From: Carex sylvatica
Taxonomy: Eukaryota > Streptophyta > Magnoliopsida > Poales > Cyperaceae
DNA: 64,000 nt
Assembly (NCBI GenBank): GCA_964058845.1
Contig: CAXKVR010000398.1
Span: 1-64,000, forward strand
Direction of reading: 5' to 3'
Part shown: positions 47,985 through 59,224 of the stretch, piece after piece
Position numbering within the stretch: the stretch's first letter is position 1
How the letters are laid out: each line of letters starts with the position of its first letter
Position numbers and translations under genes: made by a program
The notes under the pieces: generated by a model
Databases searched by the model: none
Told to the model about the DNA's origin: nothing
Seen by the model: the letters and a program-made list of their open reading frames with translations, nothing else

Positions 47985-48797
47985 CTAAACAATCCGTGAT
48001 GTGAAGTTTGGTGCGTAAAAATTGCAACCTAGGAGCAGGTAAACCTTTGCTAAAATATCGGCGAGTTGGTCTTTTGAACATATGAACCGAACCAATAACT
48101 CTTTGGAAGCCACCTTTTCTCCCACGAAGTGGAAATCGATCTCTATGTGTTTTGTGCATGCATGAAAGACCGGATTAGTAGCAAGGAAGGTTGCTCCAAG
48201 ATTATCACACCATAAGGTCAGTATTGAAGAGAGAGGAATGCAAAGTTCTTTAAATAGTTGGTGAAGCCAAGTGAGTTCGGTACAAGCAAGTGCCATGCTA
48301 TGGTATTCGGCCTCGGTACTAGAACGTGAGACGGTTTGTTGTTTCTTTGAGCCTCATGATAAGAGATTGGAACTGAGAAATACACAAAATCCCGTAGTAG
48401 AGTGGCGGTCATCCGGATACCCCGCCCAATCCGAATCCGTGTAAGCATGAAGCTCTAGAGAAGAACGAGCATTTATCATAACACCATACGTAATGGTGCC
48501 CTTGAGATACCGCAAAATCCACTTGACAACTTCCCAATTGTCATTAGTAGGAGCACTCATAAATTGGGAGGCCTTGTTAACTGCATATGAGATATCGGGA
48601 CGTGTGATGGTGGCATATTGAAGTGCACCCACAATACTCCTATAGAGGCTAGGATCGGCCATGGGAGAGCCACTATGCTTAGAGAGGTTGTCATTGGCCG
48701 GAATAGGTGTTTTACACGGCTTAGCTCTATCCATTTTGGAACGAACAAGTAGCTCATGAATGTAATTCGGTTGGGACAAGTGAAGACCTTTTTTAAA
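47985..48797 (-). pseudogene. 3' part of a copia pol: end of RT plus RNase H
   Basis: On the minus strand the frame from 48797 reads the C-terminal RT linker and the RNase H of copia elements: LSQPNYIHELLVRSKMDRAK, SLYRSIVGALQYATITRPDI, AYTDSDWAGYPDDRHSTTGF (first RNase H aspartates), then a TGA at 48351-48353 where the family has Trp, then [20 protein letters not shown] and [14 protein letters not shown], ending [14 protein letters not shown]. Apart from that nonsense change the frame is open, so decay is recent or slight. The N-terminal gag, protease, integrase and catalytic RT are missing, so this is a 5'-truncated copy. Confidence 0.85.
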
Positions 48798-48985
48798 ACT
48801 AATTAAAATTCATAGATGGAGATTTTTTTAATATTAATTAATCATTTATTTTAATTATATGGGTAAATAAGAAAGAGACGAAAGAGTTGAGTAGTAAATT
48901 TGATATATACATGAGTTAAGGGAGAAATAAGAAATTGACAGTGTATTGAAGTGTATTGAAGGGTATTTAAAAAATTAAGCCTTTT

Positions 48986-50131
48986 TTTTTTCTTCCTGCA
49001 AATTCTTTTTCTTGCCAGCACATAAAGATTGTATGCTCTGGTCCCAGAAAATTACAGCATGAGTTCATCAGTTTTATATTATGATCTGATGAAAGCCCAA
49101 TTTGAATGGTTAAGCAAATATGTCATTTTCTATGGTTGTAGTTGTGTCATAGTTATACTATTGTGATGAAAGGAATGCTGGTGATGAGTCAAATGAGACC
49201 TTATCAATGATTGCTGTATCTTCGTGCAAAAAATTTGAATTGATTTGTGAAAACCGTTCTTCTTTTTTTTCTGTATAAATCTCAAAGCACAATAATAATG
49301 GACTCGGATGATTGATGGGTGTTTGGTTTGATGGTTCAAAGGAATTAGAAAATCTGAAGACCGTGCTGTTGAAGTACAAAAACAGTACGCAATATTTGAG
49401 TAGATTTATTTTGTTTTATTTCTGAAACTAGATATTCTTAAAATTTCTGAAACTTTAAAAAGCAACAACAATATGTAATCATGTGATCAAACCGTGTTGT
49501 TATGTTCGACTCTTTAGAACTTGAGTTTAAAATTATTTGAATATATTCTTACAAATTTGATTTAAAAATAATTATTATTTGATTATATTCATTCAAATTT
49601 CCTACATTTTTGTAGATAAAATAATTTAGATTATATCTAACGATTTTATTTTGACTTTTAAGCTCTACATTTTGAGTTATTAAAGTTTTTAAAAATAGAG
49701 GCATGATAGAGACACAAAAAATAAAGACGTTTGAATCCTCCTCATATATAGGTAATTAAACAACATTTATCTACAAAAATATTAAATTGATCCCAACTGG
49801 GTAATTTTAAATAAAGTAATACCTTAACTGATGTAGTATCATATTTTAATTGTAGTAGTACTTGAGTTACTATGACATAATTGACAAGAGAATGGATGAT
49901 AACAGCAGATTTTTCTGTATTTGTTGGGCTTTTTTGGGCCAGGACCAATACACCGTATGTGAACTCGGTGAACACTGTACACATCATTTGGACCGGACCA
50001 GCTGTAAACCTTAAAAAAAAAAATCCCTGATGAACCCAAAAGAAAAGAAAGATTTGTCGCCTAAAATATTTCTTGCTTTCTAAACCCAGAAGGAAAGGGT
50101 AAATATTTGCTTTTTTATGAGGGACTAAGCT
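48986..50131. other. AT-rich intergenic, no gene seen
   Basis: No recognisable coding sequence. It ends in CT/AG-rich sequence next to the MULE target site. Confidence 0.45.
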
Positions 50132-50140
50132 TAGAAAAAC

Positions 50141-50405
50141 CGGCCATTTTTATTAATACCCCTTTAAAAAAACAAAATTTTAACAATACTCCTGTATTTA
50201 ATTTTTTTTTATTATTACCCCGACCGCCAGGCCCACTGGCGATCCATATATTGAAGGAAACCTCCAGGGCCCCGAGCGGTCCTCTCCCCAAGCAAACCGC
50301 CCCCCCGCCGGGCGGTCCGCTATGACTATATTTTCTCACCCCCTCTCTTCTCTGCCTCATTTTCTCTCTTCTCTGCCTCATTCCGAACCAAAAAAAAAAA
50401 AAAAA
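50141..50405. repeat. left terminal inverted repeat of the MULE
   Basis: Mirrors 59225-59531 for its whole length. It carries the words ACCGCC/GGCGGT (GACCGCCAGGCCCACTGGCG, GCAAACCGCC, GGGCGGTCCGC) between about 50219 and 50323, followed by TCTCTTCTCTGCCTCATT repeats and an A run. Confidence 0.9.
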
Positions 50406-50650
50406 AACTGCCAACCACCCGTCTCTTGTAACGACAGGTATTAATTTGTAAATTTTTTTAAATTATTACTAATTAGTCAATTACTGTAGTATTAATTAGT
50501 ATTACTGTTGAATGACTGTAGCATTACTGTAGCAACAAGTAAATTTTTTTTTTTAATTAGCCATTTATTATTGTGCTCGTTATAATTACTGAACAATTAT
50601 TATAATACTTATAAAATTATTTTTTTTAAATGTAGTTTGTTAAGTAAAAG

Positions 50651-53600
50651 ATGTTAGTTGCATTGTATATGGGCGGCAAGCTACAAAAAGGTGTAGATGG
50701 CGTATATTACACGAAAGACGCGGCATTTGGCTTCGAGGTTAATGAAAATATCACATTTCAGGAACTTAAGTAGATAATATACGAAAAGACTGCTGTAAAC
50801 CCCAACAGGTATGAAATAGAATTGGCTACATTGATTGACAACTCACAAAGGGGTGGGGCGGGGGGTAGACCTTACTTTGTGAGGTTTCCAATAACATATG
50901 TGAATTTGTGGAGAGTTGTGTACACTCAATTTGAGTCTAGTGGAGTCTCCGTAATAGACATATATTTAAAGAGGGTTCCCCGATGTGGGGCTGGACCTTC
51001 TAGTGCGGCCGGAGCTGGACCTTCCGGTTATGACAACCCGGGGTACCACCACCACTCCCCTTATGACAATCAGGGGTACCACAACTCCCCTGAAAATACT
51101 GAAGAGTTACCACCACCACCCAGACAGACACCCATAATCCCTAGATTTTCAACTATGCCAGAGTCAGGACCGGTACCCGTTAATCAAACTGATATTGATA
51201 TTAATGTTGATGCTATTGATGCCATACCAGAAAGGGAAATGGAAACGAGGGATGAATACGAAGAAATTTGGGAATCCGATGACTTATCAGATAGCGATGC
51301 AATTGTACCAGGTTTATCCAGGGAAGAAAAATTCCCAATTAGAGGTCGGGGAAATAAGCATCCGGTCGCCACATTCAACGATACCACAGCTTTTGAAGAG
51401 GCAGACATTAGTTATTTTGGCCCTCGTGTTGTATACAATGACGAACTTGCCCCAGGGCAACTTTATACCAACATAGATGAACTTATAAAAAAAATCTACG
51501 AGACTCATGTTCACGGCAACTGGGAATGTAAAATACACAAAAGGGATCGAACAAGGTTAGTTGTGCTATGTAAAACTCACCCGCGATGCGAGTTTCGCCT
51601 TTTTGCAACCCCTGCAGGTGCCGGAGAAGCATGGATGATTAAGAAGTGTGAACCACCCCATACATGTAAGTCTGCATCCACTAGGACAGACCATTCACAG
51701 CTGACGGCATCACTAATTGCCGGTGCAATTGAGGAAGACATTAAGGAGGATCCATCCATGAGCATCAAGGCGGTGGCTAGAACCGTCAGACACAAATACA
51801 AATATGTAACCCCAAAATACAACAGGCTGTGGAGAGGTCGTGAACTTGCAATTTGCAGAATATTCGGTAGTTGGAAGGATTCATACGGCTATCTGGCACC
51901 ATTGCTCCAGGCCATGGCAAGTACAAATGTCGGTACTGTATATGAGAGGTGGCATGGCCCCTTTTTTGATAAAGAAGGAGCGCTAATAGAGGGAGCTCAA
52001 CAATTCAAGGGTATAGCATGGGCTTTTGGTGCTTGTATCCAAGCTGTGTCATACATCAGACCCGTTATCAGCATTGATGCATGCTTCATGTCTGGCCGTT
52101 ATGAGGGGAGGCTACTGATAGCATATGCATATGATGCTGAGAACCAGTTGTTGCCTTTGGCCTTTGCAATTGTTCGTAAAGAGGATGGTGAGAACTGGGG
52201 ATTCTTTATGCAGTTTTTAAGAAGACGGGTGATTGGGGAAGGAAAATTTTTCTGTGTGATATCAGACCAGCACAAAGGAATAAAATTTGTGTTTGATCGT
52301 GAAGATTACGGTTGATCAACACGTACTGGTGAGTGTGTGCACAGGTTGTGTATGCAACACGTTGCGGAGAACCTTTCCAAGGCAACCGGAAATGACAAGT
52401 GGTATCTAGAAACATTTAGACGAAATTGCAGAAAGAAAAAGCCGAGAAGAGTGGTAGAGATGACTCGCAGTTTTGCAAAGGTACAGTTGTTTACATATAT
52501 TATTGTATTTTTAGACGACAGTTTTTTAGTACAATTGTTTACTTATATTATTTTATTTTCTTATTTTTCTGTAGTACATGTCAAAGGCAAATCTCTACTT
52601 AATGAAGGTCGACAAAAATAATCCTCGAGATGTCAATGAAGATCCAGCATACGAGAAAATATATCAATCTCTTGATGGAGGTTGGCGTTGGGGAATTATG
52701 ACCACCAACGGGTCTGAGTCGCTGAATGCAGTATTCAAGCAGAGCCGGAAGTTACCTGTGGCTGCAATTGTAGAAGACACATTTTACAAGTTAAATGCAT
52801 GGTTTCAAGAATGGCGTGCTAAGGCCGCAAAATTAATAAGGATGAACCAGTCATTTTCAACAAGGGTGGAGGAAAAACTAAAACAACACAGGGACAAAGG
52901 TGCAACTATGAACGTGATCCCGATGGGAAATGATGGTACAGAATTCGAAGTGCAAAATCCAAATGAATATGTTCCTACCAGCCGCAAACCAGATGGCACT
53001 ATGGAGTTTGTGAAGAGAGCTTGCAAGTACGTGGTTAAATTCGGAGATGCCAGGGCGGTAACCTGTACATGCCAAGGACCCCAACTAAGTCACATACCCT
53101 GTAGTCACGTGATGGCGGTATGCCGAGTGAGAAACTACTGTGAGGATCATTATGTTGCTGACATGTATCGTACCGATTACCTTGCTTCCACTTGGGGTGG
53201 ATCTTTCCATTCTTATCCCGATCAGCATGAGTGGCCTTCATATGTCGGTGATAGAATACTTCCTTCAGAAGAATGGATAAGAAAGGGGAGAAGGAGACAC
53301 AAGCGTGTTGTAATGACCATGGACGAGATGGGCAGTAGGCGACCGTCGGGAAATCGAGCTCGTCGTTCTGTTTCTGAAAGGCACACAGCAGATATATTTT
53401 TTTTTTTTTGTATAACACTAATTTATGATTTTATTATAGTAATAACTGAATTGTATTGTTGTGTCCAGATGCCATAAACGCACACAATGAAAGAGAAAAT
53501 GCTAGAGTTGTTGCTGAAGCAACTGGTAGAACACATCCCCCCTCCTGCGAGCCAATCATCTAGTAGCCAAGCATCTATAAGTAATGCTGCACCTGCCGCT

Positions 53601-53654
53601 AGTACAAGAAAATCTGGTCGTTTTTTAGGTTTATTCGCACGTCGGGCCAGATGA
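50651..53654 (+). pseudogene. MURA-type MULE transposase, broken (3 exons)
   Basis: Exons: 50651-52480, 52575-about 53391, about 53470-53654. Exon 1 starts with an N-terminal PB1-like domain (LYMGGKLQKG, ITFQELK) and has TAG at 50771-50773. A linker rich in Pro, Gly and Asp follows. The Mutator DNA-binding zinc finger comes next (CKTHPRCEFRLFATPAGAGE, HTC), then the MULE catalytic domain (ISIDACFMSGRYEG, FFCVISDQHKGI). A TGA at 52313-52315 replaces an expected Trp (YG-stop-STRTGECVHRLCMQHV). Exon 2 contains the SWIM zinc finger (VTCTCQ, IPCSHVMAVC). The second intron's donor reads ATATAT after CAG, not GT, and a six-C run near 53536 shifts the frame before the tail RKSGRFLGLFARRAR. Four lesions make it non-functional in this copy. 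Confidence 0.88.
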
Positions 53655-54078
53655 AGTTCTTCACTCTATTGCTAGTGTGAAAGTAAGCTACGAACTTTAA
53701 TTGTATTGTGAAACTTTAGTTGTATTGTTGAACTTTGGTTGTATTGTTCAACTTTAGTTGTATTGTTGAACTGCTGTAATTTAATTGTATTGTTGAACTA
53801 TTTTAAACTAATTCAGAACTACACGCCCTGCCACAGGCGGTCTGCTGGAAGACGATTTTAGAATTGCTTAGTTTTAAAAATAATGAAATATATAAGTTAT
53901 AACTTAGATGAGACGGTTTCGATATAATTACTTAGTTTTAAAACTTGGTTAGTTATAATTATGTTGTAACTAATAACTTATTTTTGACGCCCACAAATAA
54001 AAACCACGAAGTGTAAAGTGATAACAACATAAAAGTCATAATGAAAAAATAGAATAGTACAGTCCCAAACATATAATA
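53655..54078. other. spacer between convergent MULE genes, with short tandem repeats
   Basis: Holds several copies of a roughly 20-bp unit (TTGTATTGTTGAACTTTAGT type) at about 53690-53800. It serves as the 3' end region for both MULE genes. No gene seen. Confidence 0.6.
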
Positions 54079-54407
54079 CTACAGTCCCAGAGTCAAAATA
54101 CTACAGTCGTAGACAGGGACTCGTTCATGATTCGGATTTCGTGGTGTATCTTTTATCTCCCTCCAATTGATGTTCTCCCTAGCATCGCGCAGCATGCCAA
54201 CTAGGCGGCCATCCCAACCACCTCTCTCCACGACTGGTGCACTGTGCTGGAGCATTTGACATCCTATGGCACGCCAAGCATCCTTCGCCATGCAGACTAG
54301 GCTGTGTCTAACTCCTCTGATGGCTGTCAATACTTGCACACAACATATTTTCATTATTATGAAAATAAGAAGTGTAATTAAAATTTACAATTTTTAATTA
54401 AAGTAGG

Positions 54408-55868
54408 TGATCGCACAGGAATATATGCTACAAAGTTTCAGTATAGCAAGCTATACTTTTTAAACCTTTGTTATACTCTGTCAATTCAGATAGCAAGTGT
54501 ACTATCATGTCGTTGAGTATGCTCAGGTATCGATCCACAGGGACGGAAGAAAAATACTGGACTTATCCTAAAATCACTTAATATTCTAGAAGTGAGAGAG
54601 TTTGGTTTGGTTTTAGTTCTAACAATTCTACTGATTTATGACAAGTTTAAAAGATGATAAAAAGTAATTAAAGTTGTTTTCAATTGATAAAAGGGCGTTT
54701 CCAGGGTTCAGATTTCATTTCTGTTCAGCCTCGAGGCATACGGCCCGTACAGATTCCCGTACGGTCCGTATGGGACTTCGAGTTAATGCTGCAGCTACTG
54801 TTTCCTGTGTTGGTACTGTGTCTAGGGTTTCTTTTCGACCAGATCTAGATACCTAACCTCAACTTTCGCATTTTGGCCTAATACCCGATTACCGGACTCA
54901 AGTACTTCCCTCTTAGATGCGTTAAACCTTAACTTTCGCATTTTGGCCTAATTTATCTAAGTTACTTGTTAGTTTACTAAAAGTATCCAATGACTTTCGC
55001 CTCAAGGAAAGTTTCGCCTTTCGGGTACTCCTTGGTTTCACCCTACTTCATATACTTTATTCGGTTGGAATGAATGTCATAGACTTGGCTCCTAACACTT
55101 AGATGTGCACATTCATCTAACGGGATGACTAATCAATTCAAGGAAGCACAAATAAAGCAATAAAAATACTACACAACATAGTAAAAACAAGCATTCAACA
55201 CAAGACCCAAGTAGCATGCAAGCAAAACTAAACTAGAAACTACATCTTACCCCTAGAAACAAAGTAAATTAGCTACTCATGTTCATGAGATAACACAAAT
55301 AACAAGAAATAAAAGAGTTCATGATAAAACAGTAGAAAATCCGAAGATCCGTTCAAAACTCGCGTTCTTCCCTTCTCTCCTCTTTTCCTCCTCTCCAAGC
55401 AACCTTGATAGAATGAATGATGATGGAAAGTTATTGATTGATTCCATTTTTCTGCTGTGGAATATCTCCTTTAATGCCCCAGATCACGCCTCCAGGGGTT
55501 TCCTTTTCGGCTCCTCAAATTGTGCTCAATTCAGATTCCAGCTGGATTTTCTGAATCAGCGTTGTACGGCCCGTACGGGATCCTGTACGGACCGTATGCC
55601 TGGGCTTTGACTTGGAGACTTTGTGCCTCTGTTGTGGATCCTTCTGTGTAGTTGGGCAGATCTTGTACGGTCTGTACAGAATATCATACGGGCCGTATGA
55701 AAAGTAGTCAGATGCAGTTTTTCACCCTTTTTCCTGCAAAATACCAAACAAAGCATAGCAGTACCACATTTCATCGAAATACAAGTAAAAAGTCCACATT
55801 CATAGGCTTTAAAGCACATGTTTCATTGTAAATTAGGGCCATAATTTAGATATAATATGGAGATATCA
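54408..55868 (-). mobile_element. solo LTR B (1461 bp) with GTAGG target-site duplication
   Basis: Begins TGATCGCACAGG and ends AGATATCA, with the direct repeat GTAGG at 54403-54407 and 55869-55873. It shares GGTATCGATCCACAGGGA (54524-54541) and the order of internal motifs with solo LTR A. Within it a motif AACTTTCGCATTTTGGCCTA is repeated at about 54859 and 54930, as LTR A repeats CTTCACGRTTAGGTCCTTCAC. Orientation is inferred by analogy with LTR A. It is inserted in an intron of the MULE's PMD gene. Confidence 0.85.
55560..55705 (-). promoter_or_regulatory. CCGTACGG-type word cluster in solo LTR B
   Basis: Inverted words TACGGCCCGTACGGGATCC, TGTACGGACCGTATG, TGTACGGTCTGTACAG and ATACGGGCCGTATG lie within 140 bp. 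A second small group is at 54738-54771 (TACGGCCCGTACAG, CGTACGGTCCGTATG). The main group lies at the same place relative to the LTR end as the unrelated words of LTR A. Function inferred from position. Confidence 0.5.
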
Positions 55869-57846
55869 GTAGGTTTAAGTATTTACCGAGTGAGCATTGA
55901 CCGAACCCCAAGGCATGTAATTCCTAGATTAATCCATCAGTCTACGTCGAAGGATGTCGCCATAATGACCTGTAAGGTAGACTGACGGCATGCCGTATCT
56001 CTGAAACCATACATCATATCTCAAAGACCTGGGACCAATACCCAATGACTCAGGAGGTGGTGGACTCCATAAGTGCTGATCCGGATGTCGAGCCCAGTCA
56101 TACTCCAGGCTGAAACGCTGGCTCCAGTCGACTTTGGGCTTAGTATGCGTCGTACTACAAGTACAATTAATTAGAAAAACAGAAAACATTGGCAATATTA
56201 AAGTGATAATAAAATTAAGTACATAGTACTTACTTGTGGAACTTCTCAGTATCATCCTTATCCATCAGCGGGTACTCCGGGATGAAAGCATCTAACCCAA
56301 ACTGTCGAGACACCCGATCGGGATAGTGGTACTCCACTATCCAGAAACAAACGACCGGTCCCTGGTAATACCAGAGTGATATCTGCTGTAATGTGAGCTG
56401 ACTCAGAAGCCTGTGCTGATAGAATGGACGATATGGAAACCAATCGATACTCGCATCTACGAGCATCTGGAGCTGACCCCGGACATAAGAAACCCCCCTA
56501 CTAGTCTCCTCATAGCGTGGTGAAGGCCCCATATGGCACCATATGCGGGGCATCTATCTGAATCAGGCAATCCCCACCGGAGAGGTGGATCTGGTATAAC
56601 TGGCCGACATATCAGCAGATGTGACCACGACCAATGCTGGAGCAAAAGAAGCGGTCCGTGAAGCTGCTTGTTCCTCACCTGAAATTTTAACTTAAAATAA
56701 GAACTCAGTATTTATTCAACCTTAAATAACAACGTATTTTTAATAACAAAATTAGTACAGACTTACCAGACAAGCATGACACAGGGCTCTGTATAAGTGG
56801 GCGAGAACAGCTCCACCCCAGTTCCACCTCGATGGAGAAAGTATGTCCCTCAACAGAGAGAGAAACATAATCGGGACCGCGTCACCGCTGGAGTCCACGA
56901 ACATGACTGCCCCACACAAATCCAGCACATACGGCTTAGTATACCTACAATATAAAATAATAGGTTATTTTACATAGTTGACATTATTGTTGATTTAATA
57001 AGTTTTTTTAAAAGGTGTAATGGTACCTCAAGACCGTATCAACGTCAGTAGTCTCAGGATGTATCCGATTCTGGAAGAAGTGAGAACGAAGTGCCACCAA
57101 AGAAATACAGTAACCAGAAAATCGTAAGTCATCCTCATCCTTCTTCTTCTTCTTCAATTTCTTCTACAGATTCTTCGGATGACACCCCAGCAACTCCGGT
57201 ATCATCATCTGCAGGTCTGGATGGTCTGAGATGCCACCTATGGGGACACCATCGATAGGTAAACCCCATAGGGCGCTCACATCAGCAAGTGTAACTGTCA
57301 TCTCCCCAACCGGAAGATGAAATGTATGGGTCTCAGGTCGCCATCTCTCGGCTAGACCATGCATAAGAGATACATCGATCTTACTCTGCGGCATGATGGC
57401 AATCTGATACAACCCAAGATTAATGAGGCATCGCTGCATCAATGGATGTGCAACGAACGGAATCTCTGACCTGCGGTGCCTCACCGTAAGCATGACATCG
57501 TCCTGTATTTATTATCAATTTGTGAGACTCAAATCGTGTCATTTTTTAGTACTATTTAACATTACGTATAAAAATCACGTACCTCAATAGATGCCAACGA
57601 GACACGGTGCTTAACATGATGGGTCCATAGAAGAGGACTGAAAGTGTCAGGATCATGCCAACCATCTCTACGCCCAGTCTGAGATGACGGACCCGCTCCA
57701 GTCGGATCCTCAAATTCCGCTCCAGCCATATCCTCATATGACTGACCCGCCCCACCCAAGGACGGACCCGCTCCAGGCGGATCCATAGCATCTGGACTCG
57801 CTCCAGGCACTGGTGGGTCTCTCCACCGTCTAGAAGATCTACGCAT

Positions 57847-59224
57847 ACTACATTAAAAATATATATATAATCAATCACAATAATTAAAAAATAGTAATTA
57901 CACATATTTTTATTATCACAACAACAATACATAATACAACTAACACTTAACATGACAATTACTAAATTAACAACATAAATTATCTTTCAATACACATGAA
58001 AAAAAAAATATCTCACACATTCATCTCACCATATTTGTAAAATATATATCTAACCAATAACCCAAATACATGAATTTTAATCGAATTTTAATTATAACAA
58101 ATTACCAAATAACTATATGTGCTCACAATTTATCAAATAAACTTCAAAATAATCATTTCTTTTATTCAAATTTATGTTTGAAAATATTATTAAGTTTTAT
58201 ACATTTTGCAACTAGTATTTCTATGAAATTTCAATTAAAAAATACTTATCATACAACTTTTTACATCCTGTCACAAAGAGGTCCCTAGACAGGGACTGTT
58301 TTATAAATAAATTAATTTTTCTAAGCAAATTAATTATATTTACTACTAAATTTTATTCACCATTAACCATTAAATTTTATAAAAATAGAAAATTTTATTT
58401 ACTATTAAATTTTATAAAAATATGAAATTTACAAAAAAAACAAAAATCTGCTCTAATCGACAAACATGCAATTCACTTAAAAACAAATAGGCAATTTTTA
58501 AACTAATTTTGATATACTTCAAAATAATTTATTTTTACTTAAAATTAATTTGTATTAATATATATACATGTCTTTCGTCAATTAACTTCAAAAAACCCTC
58601 AACCCTGAATTTTGTAAACCATAAACTCTAACTTTAAATTTTTAAACAAATCAAATAATTCAACCATAATAACCCCAAATTGAACCATAAACCCTAAATT
58701 CAAATAAGGGAATCATAAACTATCAATTTTTAAGCAATTCATAATTCATAACCATAAACCCTAAATTGAACTATATCACATTCAAAAAATTTAAGCAATT
58801 CTACCATAATAATTTTTTTATTAATAATCCCCAATCCAAACAATTCAATAAAGCACCCAATTCAAACAATTCAAGCAATTCAACCAATTCAACTAATTGG
58901 AGCAATTCAACAAATTCGAAACAACTCTAATTCAACCATTATCGAGTCACAATTCAACCAATTCACCAATTCAACTAATTCAACCATTATCGATTCACTA
59001 ATCCTAACCCTAACCCTAACCCTAAATTGAACTAATCAAATCGAAAAAACTTACATTTAAGAGAAGCTCAGTACAGTGGTGGTGCTCGGTGCAGCAGCCG
59101 TGACGGTGCTCAATGCAGTGGTGGCACCGAGCCCGAGAGAAAGTGAGCAGAAATGAGAGAACGAAAGGGAGAGGAGCGGAACAGTGGCGGCGGCAGCGGC
59201 GGTGGCGGAGACAGGGGCGGCGAC
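57847..59224. other. AT-rich leader region of the PMD gene inside the MULE, no gene seen
   Basis: Low-complexity AT-rich sequence with repeated AATTCAACCAATTCAAC phrases (58840-58990) and ACCCTAAATTGAAC phrases (58680-59035), including three adjacent CCCTAA units at 59005-59027. No coding sequence recognised. Confidence 0.5.

Larger units (their letters stand above)
47388..48985. mobile_element. possible inverted-repeat element carrying a copia fragment
   Basis: About 100-170 bp at 47388-47540 (GGTTAATTTTTCATATGCC, TTATTTCTTATTTCTCCTT) is mirrored, with many mismatches, at about 48800-48985 (GAGAAATAAGAAATTGACAG, TTTAAAAAATTAAGCC). Between the arms is the copia fragment. I saw no convincing target duplication, so the ends are approximate and the copia may simply have inserted into an older element. 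Confidence 0.4.
54079..57846 (-). pseudogene. MAIN-like plant mobile domain (PMD) gene carried by the MULE, broken
   Basis: Exons read from the minus strand: 57846-57583, 57502-57027, 56944-56767, about 56684-56234, about 56156-55887, and probably 54332-54079. The PMD signature is clear: MPQSKIDVSLMHGLAERWRP, VTLADVSALWGLPIDGVPI, YVLDLCGAVMFVDSSGDAVP, WNWGGAVLAHLYRALCHACL, then VVCFWIVEYHYPDRVSRQFG. The family includes Arabidopsis MAIN and MAIL1, nuclear proteins involved in silencing; transposon-borne relatives are known. Lesions: a TAG after CHPKNL in exon 2, a one-base frameshift near 56550, and a TAG after RRRLMD just before SRNYMPWGSVNAHS. Solo LTR B sits 13 bp inside the intron after 55887. 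Assignment of the last exon (VLTAIRGVRHSLV...) is less certain. Confidence 0.82.

Noticed and set aside
59005..59027. CCCTAA repeats resembling telomere
   Set aside because: Only three units, inside low-complexity leader sequence of the MULE, with surrounding ACCCTAAATTGAAC phrases. Plant telomeres are normally CCCTAAA and far longer.
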